DNA of 5,151 nt from Reyranella sp. (lineage in GTDB: Bacteria; Pseudomonadota; Alphaproteobacteria; Reyranellales; Reyranellaceae). The notes below the pieces were generated by a model, which did not search any database, had not been told where the DNA came from, and was given only the letters and a program-made list of their open reading frames with translations. The DNA is taken from contig SCVT01000263.1 in the NCBI GenBank assembly GCA_004296815.1, positions 1 through 5,151 on the forward strand. The letters run 5' to 3'. A program made the position numbers and the translations under genes. Shown piece by piece: positions 1 through 5,151 of this stretch. The first letter of the stretch is position 1. The number at the start of each line of letters is the position of its first letter.

Positions 1-501
1 CATCTCGACCGCGAGGTGGCTCGCCGAGCCGTTGCCCGAGGAGCCGTAGTTGAGATCGCCGGTCTTGGCCTTGGCGATCAGCTCAGGCACCGAGGTGATG
101 CCGCTCTTGAGGCTGGTCATCAGCACCTGCGGTGTGAGGCCGATGTTGGCGATCGGCGCGAAATCCTTCTGCGGGTCGTAGGGCAGCTTCGGGTACAGTG
201 CCGGGCTTATGCCGTGAGTGGAGATCGTGACCATGAGCAGCGTGTAGCCGTCGGGCGCCGCCTTGGCCACCACGTCGGCGCCGATCTGGCCGCCGGCGCC
301 CGGCCTGTTCTCGACGATGACCTGCTGGCCCAGTGCCTTGGTGAGCTGATCGGCCATGACGCGCGCCAGGATGTCGGTTGCCTGGCCGGCCGGGAATCCG
401 ACGATGATGCGGATCGGTTTGGCGGGCCAGGCCTGGGCGAAGGCGCCCGGCGCGACGCCGGCAGCGGCGGCAGAGGCGAGAATGAATCTGCGTTTGAGCA
501 T
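1..501 (-). CDS. Bug/TctC-family tripartite tricarboxylate transporter substrate-binding protein (N-terminal part)
   Basis: Partial gene: 167 codons are open from the ATG at 501 to the left edge, about half of the usual 320 or so residues. The family consists of periplasmic receptors that bind small carboxylates or similar solutes, often for TctAB-type permeases. Residues 1-22 form a signal peptide: a KRR start, a hydrophobic Ala-rich core, and probable cleavage after AFA (before QAWPAKPI). The R4-R5-F-I-L stretch resembles a twin-arginine motif, so Tat export is possible. Family motifs follow: IIVGFPAG then TDILAR (32-46), VENRPGAGGQIGA (63-75), KAAPDGYTLL (80-89), YGSSGNGSASHLA (152-164). 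An in-frame ATG at 510 lies inside the adjacent palindrome; I prefer 501 because GGGATGA sits 8 nt or less upstream of it and it gives a normal signal peptide. It is co-directional with trpG, 85 bp downstream of it. No TctA or TctB gene is visible. Ligand unknown. Confidence 0.93.
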   Translation of the reverse strand, partial: MLKRRFILASAAAAGVAPGAFAQAWPAKPIRIIVGFPAGQATDILARVMADQLTKALGQQVIVENRPGAGGQIGADVVAKAAPDGYTLLMVTISTHGISPALYPKLPYDPQKDFAPIANIGLTPQVLMTSLKSGITSVPELIAKAKTGDLNYGSSGNGSASHLAVEM

Positions 502-505
502 CGGT

Positions 506-513
506 GTCATCCC
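506..513 (-). promoter_or_regulatory. Probable ribosome-binding site of the Bug-family gene, inside the palindrome stem
   Basis: On the minus strand, GGGATGAC lies 4 nt before the ATG at 501, a weak Shine-Dalgarno match with GGGA about 8 nt from the start codon. All of it belongs to the left arm of the 25-bp inverted repeat. It would be paired when the trpG-Bug transcript folds. No better purine-rich site is seen nearby. Confidence 0.4.
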
Positions 514-574
514 GAGCGAAGCGAGGGACCCTTGCGGGCGTTGGCCAAAGGTCCCTCGCTTCGCTCGGGATGAC
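506..574. repeat. Perfect 25-bp inverted repeat, REP-like dispersed palindrome
   Basis: The left arm 506-530 (GTCATCCCGAGCGAAGCGAG plus GGACC) is the exact reverse complement of the right arm 550-574, with a 19-nt centre at 531-549. Translated, the arms give the peptide CHPERSEGP on either strand. This peptide is familiar from spurious ORFs in many GC-rich genomes and marks a widespread intergenic palindromic repeat. It fills nearly all of the 85-bp gap between the trpG stop (587) and the Bug start (501). In minus-strand mRNA it would form a long stable hairpin. No T-run follows the stem, so it is not a classical intrinsic terminator; transcript stabilisation or partial attenuation is more plausible. 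The dispersed nature is from memory of the family; only one copy lies in this window. Confidence 0.93.
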
Positions 575-586
575 AACGGCTTTGTC

Positions 587-1189
587 TCAGGCCGCGCGCT
601 TCTTCTGCTGCGACGGATGCTCGCCGGCGATCTTCAGGAAATTCTCGAGGATCTTGTGGCCGTGTTCCGAGGCGATGCTCTCGGGATGGAACTGCACGCC
701 ATGGATCGGCAGCGACTTGTGGCGCAGCCCCATGATGATGTCGCCGGTCTCGGCCGTGACGTCGAGGTCCTTGGGAAAATCCTTCCGGTCGACGATCAGC
801 GAATGATAGCGCGTCGCCTGGAAGGGCGAGGGCACGTCCTCGAACACGCTCTGGTTCTTGTGGGCGACGCCCGACAGCTTGCCATGCATCGGCGTCGGCG
901 CCCGCACGACGTGGCCGCCGAACACCTGGCCGATCGCCTGGTGGCCGAGGCAGACGCCCAGCAGCGGCACCTGCTCCTTGGCGGCGGCCTTGATCAGATC
1001 CATGCAGATGCCGGCCTCGTTCGGCGTGCATGGGCCCGGCGACAGCACAATGCCGGCGGGCTTCAGCGCCATCGCCTCCTCGACCGTGATCTGGTCATTG
1101 CGATGCACGACGCACTTTGCACCGAGATCGCCCAGGAAGTGGACGAGGTTGTAGGTGAAGCTGTCGTAGTTATCGATCAGGAGAATCAT
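587..1189 (-). CDS. trpG: Anthranilate synthase component II (glutamine amidotransferase subunit)
   Basis: Complete, 200 residues, the normal length for TrpG/PabA. This class I glutamine amidotransferase hydrolyses glutamine and passes ammonia to component I (TrpE), which converts chorismate to anthranilate, the first step of tryptophan synthesis; it acts in the cytoplasm. Diagnostic motifs are [10 protein letters not shown] (6-15), [12 protein letters not shown] (49-60), the nucleophile elbow GVCLGHQ with C80 (78-84), and QFHPES with H168 and E170 (166-171), completing the Cys-His-Glu triad. Start: ATG at 1189; AAGATGA a few bases upstream is a weak RBS. The stop (TGA, 587-589) lies 12 bp from the palindrome. 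The neighbours are a transporter (divergent) and a Bug protein (downstream), not trpE, trpD or trpC. TrpG is therefore separated from its partners on both sides seen here. A shared or sole role as PabA (folate) cannot be excluded from sequence. Confidence 0.96.
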   Translation of the reverse strand: MILLIDNYDSFTYNLVHFLGDLGAKCVVHRNDQITVEEAMALKPAGIVLSPGPCTPNEAGICMDLIKAAAKEQVPLLGVCLGHQAIGQVFGGHVVRAPTPMHGKLSGVAHKNQSVFEDVPSPFQATRYHSLIVDRKDFPKDLDVTAETGDIIMGLRHKSLPIHGVQFHPESIASEHGHKILENFLKIAGEHPSQQKKRAA

Positions 1190-1224
1190 GGCGTCATCTT
1201 AGCGGCCGGATAGCTTTTGGGGTA
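1190..1224. promoter_or_regulatory. Divergent intergenic region between trpG and the DMT transporter gene
   Basis: Only 35 bp separate the trpG ATG from the most upstream transporter start (GTG 1225), or 65 bp if the transporter starts at TTG 1255. Both promoters must lie here or inside the opposing gene's 5' end. I could not identify a convincing -35/-10 pair on either strand, nor a leader-peptide or T-box-like structure for trpG. Confidence 0.35.
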
Positions 1225-2139
1225 GTGTTACGGGAAGAAGACAGAAAGCCGCCCTTGGTCGTCGAACCCCTCATCGTCGGGCTGCTGCTGGCAGCAGCCC
1301 TCATGCACGCCACGTGGAACGCCATCCTGAAGTCCGACTCCTCGGACCGGCTGGCGACGTTCGGCGTCATCATGACCACCGGCACGGTGATGGGCGTCTG
1401 CGTCGTGCCGTTCGTGCCGATGATCGAGCCGGGGGCGTGGAAGTTCCTGGTCGCCTCGGTCCTGATCCACGTCCTCTATTACACGTTCCTTCTAAAAGCC
1501 TATTCGTATGGCGACCTCAGCCACACCTATCCGATCGCGCGCGGCCTCGGCCCGCTGCTGGTGGCGCTGGTGTCGGGCCGCTTCATCGGCGAGGAGCTGC
1601 GCACGCAGGACATCGTCGGCGTCTTCCTGCTGAGCTTCGGGCTGGTGGCGCTCGCCATGCCGCTGCGCAATGTCGTGCCGCGGCCGGGCGCCCGGCATGG
1701 TCTGGCAACGCTGTTCGCGGTGCTGACCGGCGTCACCATCGCGGCCTACATCATCGCCGACGGGCTGGGTGTGCGCTCCGCCGGTCCGACCTTCGAGCAC
1801 CGCATCTCCTACATCGCCTGGCTCTGCGTACTGGAAGGGCCCTGGCTGCTGGTGCTGGCCTTCGTCCTGCGCCCGGACACGGTGTGGGGGCATCTCAAGC
1901 GCACCTGGTATCGCGGCGTAATCGGCGGCGTCATTGCCAACGTCGGCTACGGCATCGCGATCTATGCGCTGGTGCTGGGGCCGATGGCGCATGTCGCGGC
2001 CCTGCGCGAGACCTCGGTGCTGTTCGGTGCGCTGATCGGCACCTTGTTGCTGGGCGAGCCGTTCGGCGGCCGGCGCATTGCCGCGGCCGCTGTCATTGTC
2101 TGCGGGCTCGTCCTGATGAACGGCCCGAGCGTGTTTTAG
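1225..2139 (+). CDS. DMT-superfamily (EamA-type) membrane transporter
   Basis: Complete, up to 304 residues, typical of ten-helix drug/metabolite transporters built from two EamA repeats. Hydrophobic helices are visible at about 15-34, 45-65, 73-90, 105-120, 128-146, 158-180, 195-215, 230-250, 256-276 and 284-298. Family-like features include HATWNAILKS at the end of helix 1 (28-37), SHTYPIARGLGPLL (99-112) and GEEL (122-125) in the first repeat, and LRETSVLFGALIG then LLGEPF (260-280) in the second. The substrate is unknown; relatives export amino acids or metabolites across the inner membrane. The start is uncertain: GTG 1225 gives a charged 10-residue lead; TTG 1255 begins just before helix 1; ATG 1303 would remove most of helix 1 and is unlikely. 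None has a strong RBS. It is divergent from trpG, and its TAG overlaps the stop of the convergent GST gene. Confidence 0.9.
   Translation: MLREEDRKPPLVVEPLIVGLLLAAALMHATWNAILKSDSSDRLATFGVIMTTGTVMGVCVVPFVPMIEPGAWKFLVASVLIHVLYYTFLLKAYSYGDLSHTYPIARGLGPLLVALVSGRFIGEELRTQDIVGVFLLSFGLVALAMPLRNVVPRPGARHGLATLFAVLTGVTIAAYIIADGLGVRSAGPTFEHRISYIAWLCVLEGPWLLVLAFVLRPDTVWGHLKRTWYRGVIGGVIANVGYGIAIYALVLGPMAHVAALRETSVLFGALIGTLLLGEPFGGRRIAAAAVIVCGLVLMNGPSVF
1279..1300 (+). repeat. Perfect 9-bp hairpin in the 5' coding region of the DMT transporter gene
   Basis: GGGCTGCTG (1279-1287) and CAGCAGCCC (1292-1300) are exact reverse complements around a CTGG loop. The sequence encodes Gly-Leu-Leu-Leu-Ala-Ala-Ala in helix 1, and a Leu/Ala run naturally gives CTG/GCA pairing, so it may be a by-product of codon use. 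Its nearness to the candidate starts makes an effect on translation possible. Confidence 0.5.
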
Positions 2140-2750
2140 GTCGCCGGTGGTTCGGTCGCGCCGAACGGCGGCTCGCCCAGCAACTTCTTCGTGAGCGCGC
2201 GCAGGCGCGGCGCCTGTGCTTCCGTATCGAGACCGATGCCGCGCGCGAGACGTTCGGCGACGAAAGCCGTCACATCCGCCTGGGTGAGGCGTCCGAGCAA
2301 CAAGTATGGTTGAGCCGGGTCGACCATGGTGTCGACCGCAGCCAGAGCATTGACTACCTGGGCGTTGCAGTCGTCGATCCAGGGCTGATGGACTTTCTCC
2401 GCCGGCGTGTGGTTGCGCGTATAGGCCGCCTGAAGAGCCTTGTCGCAGGCGCCCATCATGAGGGCTGCGACCTTCAAGACCGCGCGCCGGTCGGCGCCCT
2501 TGGTTGGCGTCAGCGGCCGATCACCACCATAGGCCTCGTCGAGGTGATCGACGATGGCGCCGCTGTCGACCAAGGTCTCTCCGCTGTCGAGGACGAGGGC
2601 GGGGATGCGGCCCAGCGGATTGTTGGCACGGACTTCTGCACGGTTCGTGAATGCCGACAGGGATTGCTGTTCGAAGGGCACGCCATAGGCTTTCAGTGTG
2701 ATCGCGACACGGCGCGTGTACGGTGAGCGGTTCACACCAATCAACAGCAT
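2136..2750 (-). CDS. Glutathione S-transferase family protein
   Basis: Complete, 204 residues, the normal length of a cytosolic GST. The N-terminal thioredoxin-like domain (about 1-77) carries RSPYTRRV (8-15), where S9 or Y11 could supply the catalytic hydroxyl; NPLGRIPAL with the cis-proline P50 (44-52); and DSGAI (62-66), the glutathione gamma-glutamyl contact. The helical C-terminal domain (about 85-190) contains LTQADVTAFV (155-164), which matches the conserved Ser/Thr-x-x-Asp N-capping box (T156, D159). It probably conjugates or reduces small electrophiles with glutathione; the substrate is not readable. It has no signal peptide, so it is cytoplasmic. ATG at 2750 has GGAAA a few bases upstream as a modest RBS. 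The TAA (2136-2138) overlaps the TAG of the convergent transporter gene. GC is lower than in the next gene: 62% and 57% in the two 60-base blocks I counted (2281-2340, 2641-2700). Confidence 0.93.
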   Translation of the reverse strand: MLLIGVNRSPYTRRVAITLKAYGVPFEQQSLSAFTNRAEVRANNPLGRIPALVLDSGETLVDSGAIVDHLDEAYGGDRPLTPTKGADRRAVLKVAALMMGACDKALQAAYTRNHTPAEKVHQPWIDDCNAQVVNALAAVDTMVDPAQPYLLLGRLTQADVTAFVAERLARGIGLDTEAQAPRLRALTKKLLGEPPFGATEPPAT

Positions 2751-2841
2751 CTGGATTTCCGTCCATCTTGTTTGCGCTCGGGTTCGCTGTCATGGCTCTA
2801 GCACATCTTCCTGGCACATTTGCCGGCAATAGGACGACGCG
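2751..2841. promoter_or_regulatory. Divergent intergenic region between the GST and acyl-CoA synthetase/GNAT genes
   Basis: These 91 bp must hold the promoters of both divergent genes. The stretch is less GC-rich than the flanks. A possible plus-strand -35 (TTGCGC near 2772-2777) lacks a good -10 partner, so no promoter is called. A TGGCAC...TTGC arrangement at 2812-2823 resembles a sigma-54 site but has the wrong spacing. Confidence 0.4.
2831..2834 (+). promoter_or_regulatory. Ribosome-binding site of the acyl-CoA synthetase/GNAT gene
   Basis: AGGA ends 7 nt before the ATG at 2842. It fixes the start of the downstream gene, since no in-frame upstream ATG is available and the protein then begins directly with the CoA-binding domain. 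Confidence 0.65.
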
Positions 2842-5151
2842 ATGTCCACGCGAAACCTCGACAAGCTCATGGCGCCCAAGTCCGTTGTGGCGATCGGCGC
2901 CAGCACGCGCCCCGGCTCGGTCGGGGCGGCGGTGACGCGCAACCTGCTGGCCGGCGGCTTCCAGGGCGAGATCTCGCTGGTCAACGTCAAGGGTGGCGAG
3001 ATCGACGGCCGGCCCGTCTATCGCAGCCTCGCGGAATTGCCCGAAGTGCCCGACCTTGCGGTCGTCATGACGCCGGCGGAAACGATCCCGCGCCTGATCC
3101 TGGAACTGGGCGAGCGCGGCACGCGGGTCGCAGTGGTGATCAGCGCCGGTCCCGGCAACGGCGCCGACGGTGCGGAGGTGAACGCGCGCTGGCGGCGGCG
3201 CATCCTGCGCGCCGCGCGGCCGCATTTGCTGCGCGTCGTCGGGCCGAACACCATCGGCTATGCCATGCCGAAGTTGGGGCTCAACGCCAGTTTCGGACCG
3301 GGCAATCTCAAGGCCGGGCGCGTGGCCGCGGTCGCGCAGTCGGGCGCGGTATTGGCCGGGCTCGCCGACTGGGGCTCGGCCCAGGGCATCGGCTTCTCCC
3401 ACCTGATCTCGATGGGCGACATGAGCGACGTCGATTTCGGCGACGTGCTCGACATGCTGGCGCGCGACTCCGAAACGCGGGCCATCCTGATGTACATCGA
3501 AGGGCTTACGCACGCGCGCAAGTTCATGTCGGCGGCGCGCGGCGTGGCCCGCATCAAGCCGGTGATCGTGCTGAAAGCCGGCCGCCATGCCGCCGCCGCC
3601 AAGGCCGCGGCCTCGCATACCGGCTCGATGGCGGGATCGGCCGCCGTCTATGACGCCGCCTTCGCCCGCGCCGGACTGGTGCGGGTGACGGGGCTGGGCG
3701 AATTGTTCGATGCCGCCGAGACGCTGGGTTACGGCATCTCGCCGCGCACCGAGCGGCTGGCGATCCTGACCAACGGCGGCGGCGTCGGCATCATCGCCAC
3801 CGACCTGCTGATGGACGAGGGCGGCGAACTGGCGACGTTGCTGCCCAAAACGCTGGGCCAGCTCGACAAGCACATGCCGCGGGCGTGGTCGCGCGGCAAT
3901 CCGGTCGACATCGTGGGCGACGCCGACGGGCCGCGCTATGCCGCCGCCCTCGACGCGCTGGCCGACGACCGCGGTGTCGGCGCGGTGTTGGCGATGAACG
4001 TGCCGACCGCGCTCACCTCGTCGGAGGATGCCGCGCGGGCGATCGCGGGCGCGGCGGGGGCCAAGGTCGTGCCGGTGATCGGCTGCTGGATCGGCGGTCC
4101 CGCGGCGGCGGCGGGGCGGGAGGTCCTGCACGCCGCCGGCATGCCGGCCTACGACACGCCGCTGCGCGCCGTGCGCGGCTTCATGCACATCGTGCAGTAC
4201 CGGCGCGGCCAGCGCGCGCTCCAGCGCACGCCGCCGTCGGTGCCCGAGGCGCGCGCCGACACGCACCTGGTGCGGGCGATCGTCCAGGGCGCGCTGGCGG
4301 ACAAGCGCTCGATCCTGACCGAGCCGGAAGCCAAGCGCGTGCTGGCGGCCTACGGCATTCCCGTCGTGCCGACGGAAATCGTGCTCGATGCAGCCGAGGC
4401 CGCCGCTGCCGCGGTGCGCATCGGTTTTCCGGTCGCGGTAAAGATCCTGTCGCGCCAGATCACGCACAAGAGCGATGTCGGTGGAGTGGTGCTCGACCTC
4501 GGCTCCGAACAGGCCGTGGCCGACGCGGTGCGGACCATGACCGGCAATGCGCTGGTCAAGGCGCCCAAGGCCAGGATCGACGGCTTCGTCGTACAGCCGA
4601 TGATCAAGCGGCCGCACGCGGTCGAGCTGATCCTGGGCGCCGCGGAGGATCAGGTGTTCGGCCCGATCCTGCTGGTCGGTCACGGCGGCGTCGCGGCCGA
4701 GGTGGTGGATGACAAGGCGTTGGCGCTGCCGCCGCTCGATCTCGTGCTGGCCGAGGATGCTCTCAGCCGCACCCGCGTCGACCGGCTGCTACGCGGCTAT
4801 CGCGACCGGCCGCCTGCCGCGCGCGGAGCGGTCGCCGAGGTCATGGTGCGCCTGTCGCAGCTCATCGCCGACGTCGACGAGATCGCCGAACTCGACATCA
4901 ACCCGCTGCTGGCCGACGCCGACGGGGTACTGGCGCTCGATGCCCGCATCGTCGTCCGCAAGCCGGAAGCCGGGCAGGAGCGGGCGGCGCGTTTCGCCAT
5001 AAGGCCCTATCCGGTCGAACTCGAGACCGAGGTCCGCCACGGCGAGGAGAAGCTCCGGATCCGCCCGATCCGGCCGCAGGACGAAGCGCTGCTCGACGGT
5101 TTCGTCCGCCGGCTGTCGCGCGAGGACGTTCGCATGCGCTTCTTCGGGCCG
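2842..5151 (+). CDS. Bifunctional acyl-CoA synthetase (NDP-forming)/GNAT acetyltransferase, Pat-like (C-terminus cut off)
   Basis: 770 codons are open from ATG 2842 to the right edge; the family usually runs to about 880-900. Domains in order: CoA-binding Rossmann fold (about 6-140; SVVAIGAST at 14-22, VGPNTIGY at 133-140); succinyl-CoA-ligase-like domain (about 155-290; VAQSGAV at 164-170, YIEG with E220, SHTGS with H259); second ligase-like domain (about 300-460; TNGGGVGI 310-317, RGNPVDI 352-358); ATP-grasp (about 480-710; HKSDVGGV 542-549, GHGGVAAE 613-620, ELDINPLL 683-690); then RIRPIRPQDEALL and RLSREDVRMRFFGP, the first strand and helix of a GNAT domain. Relatives are the Pat/YfiQ lysine acetyltransferases, which modify acetyl-CoA synthetase, and acetate-CoA ligases that make acyl-CoA with ATP. 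H259 matches the phosphohistidine of active ligases and, as I recall, is absent from E. coli YfiQ, so true ligase activity is possible. The C-terminal catalytic part of GNAT is outside the window. Confidence 0.94.
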   Translation, partial: MSTRNLDKLMAPKSVVAIGASTRPGSVGAAVTRNLLAGGFQGEISLVNVKGGEIDGRPVYRSLAELPEVPDLAVVMTPAETIPRLILELGERGTRVAVVISAGPGNGADGAEVNARWRRRILRAARPHLLRVVGPNTIGYAMPKLGLNASFGPGNLKAGRVAAVAQSGAVLAGLADWGSAQGIGFSHLISMGDMSDVDFGDVLDMLARDSETRAILMYIEGLTHARKFMSAARGVARIKPVIVLKAGRHAAAAKAAASHTGSMAGSAAVYDAAFARAGLVRVTGLGELFDAAETLGYGISPRTERLAILTNGGGVGIIATDLLMDEGGELATLLPKTLGQLDKHMPRAWSRGNPVDIVGDADGPRYAAALDALADDRGVGAVLAMNVPTALTSSEDAARAIAGAAGAKVVPVIGCWIGGPAAAAGREVLHAAGMPAYDTPLRAVRGFMHIVQYRRGQRALQRTPPSVPEARADTHLVRAIVQGALADKRSILTEPEAKRVLAAYGIPVVPTEIVLDAAEAAAAAVRIGFPVAVKILSRQITHKSDVGGVVLDLGSEQAVADAVRTMTGNALVKAPKARIDGFVVQPMIKRPHAVELILGAAEDQVFGPILLVGHGGVAAEVVDDKALALPPLDLVLAEDALSRTRVDRLLRGYRDRPPAARGAVAEVMVRLSQLIADVDEIAELDINPLLADADGVLALDARIVVRKPEAGQERAARFAIRPYPVELETEVRHGEEKLRIRPIRPQDEALLDGFVRRLSREDVRMRFFGP

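Noticed and set aside
506..574. The palindrome as an intrinsic terminator for trpG
   Set aside because: On the minus strand the stem is followed by ACCGATG and coding sequence, not a T-run; the REP-like repeat explanation fits better.
356..1213. A 285-codon plus-strand open frame antisense to trpG, and a similar 185-codon frame at 16-573
   Set aside because: Both are antisense to well-supported genes and run through the palindrome, which supplies their CHPERSEGP or PSEARDP segments.
2142..2170. Imperfect hairpin (GTTCGG/CCGAAC at 2150-2166 plus an outer CGCC/GGCG) just after the transporter stop
   Set aside because: The stem is short with a 4-nt bulge and no T-run follows; it also lies in GST coding sequence, so a terminator is not supported.
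1314..2726. A 470-codon plus-strand open frame across the transporter and GST genes
   Set aside because: It is out of frame with the transporter and antisense to the GST, has low-complexity Arg/Ala/Gly composition, and shows no family motif.
2812..2823. Sigma-54-like TGGCAC and TTGC elements upstream of the synthetase gene
   Set aside because: The GG and GC cores are three bases closer than the fixed -24/-12 spacing of sigma-54 promoters allows.
2521..4683. A 720-codon open frame antisense to the synthetase/GNAT gene
   Set aside because: It is rich in Arg, His, Asp and Gly with no recognisable domain, and lies opposite a gene with intact conserved motifs throughout. Long antisense frames are expected when a GC-rich gene has strong third-position bias.

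Overview
The window is GC-rich, about 65-70% by eye, and densely coded. It looks like the chromosome of a free-living proteobacterium, most likely an alphaproteobacterium. The reasons are the high-GC codon use, a Bug-type solute-binding protein, a stand-alone trpG, and a large acyl-CoA synthetase (NDP-forming) fused to a GNAT domain. No family-independent marker such as rRNA is present, so the taxonomy is inference. I see no tRNA, rRNA, CRISPR array, insertion sequence or phage gene.

Layout, left to right. Positions 1-501 (minus strand) hold the N-terminal half of a Bug/TctC periplasmic substrate-binding protein, cut by the window edge. Positions 506-574 hold a perfect 25-bp inverted repeat with a 19-nt centre, a dispersed REP-like palindrome. 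It lies between the Bug gene and trpG. Positions 587-1189 (minus) are trpG, the glutamine amidotransferase subunit of anthranilate synthase. Positions 1225-2139 (plus) are a ten-helix DMT/EamA-type transporter, divergent from trpG. Positions 2136-2750 (minus) are a glutathione S-transferase, convergent with the transporter; the two stop codons overlap by 4 bp. From 2842 to the right edge (plus) runs the fused acyl-CoA synthetase/GNAT protein, cut just after its GNAT domain begins.

The genes do not form one pathway. trpG and the Bug gene are co-directional and could share a transcript, with the palindrome in the spacer. The trpG/transporter pair and the GST/synthetase pair each diverge from short intergenic regions (35 and 91 bp), which must hold both promoters. 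The most informative points are two. The palindrome's stem contains the likely ribosome-binding site of the Bug gene. The Pat-like fusion protein still carries the SHTG histidine (H259) needed for acyl-CoA synthetase chemistry. Nothing here amounts to a clearly new biological system; it is mostly ordinary chromosome with a few details worth checking.
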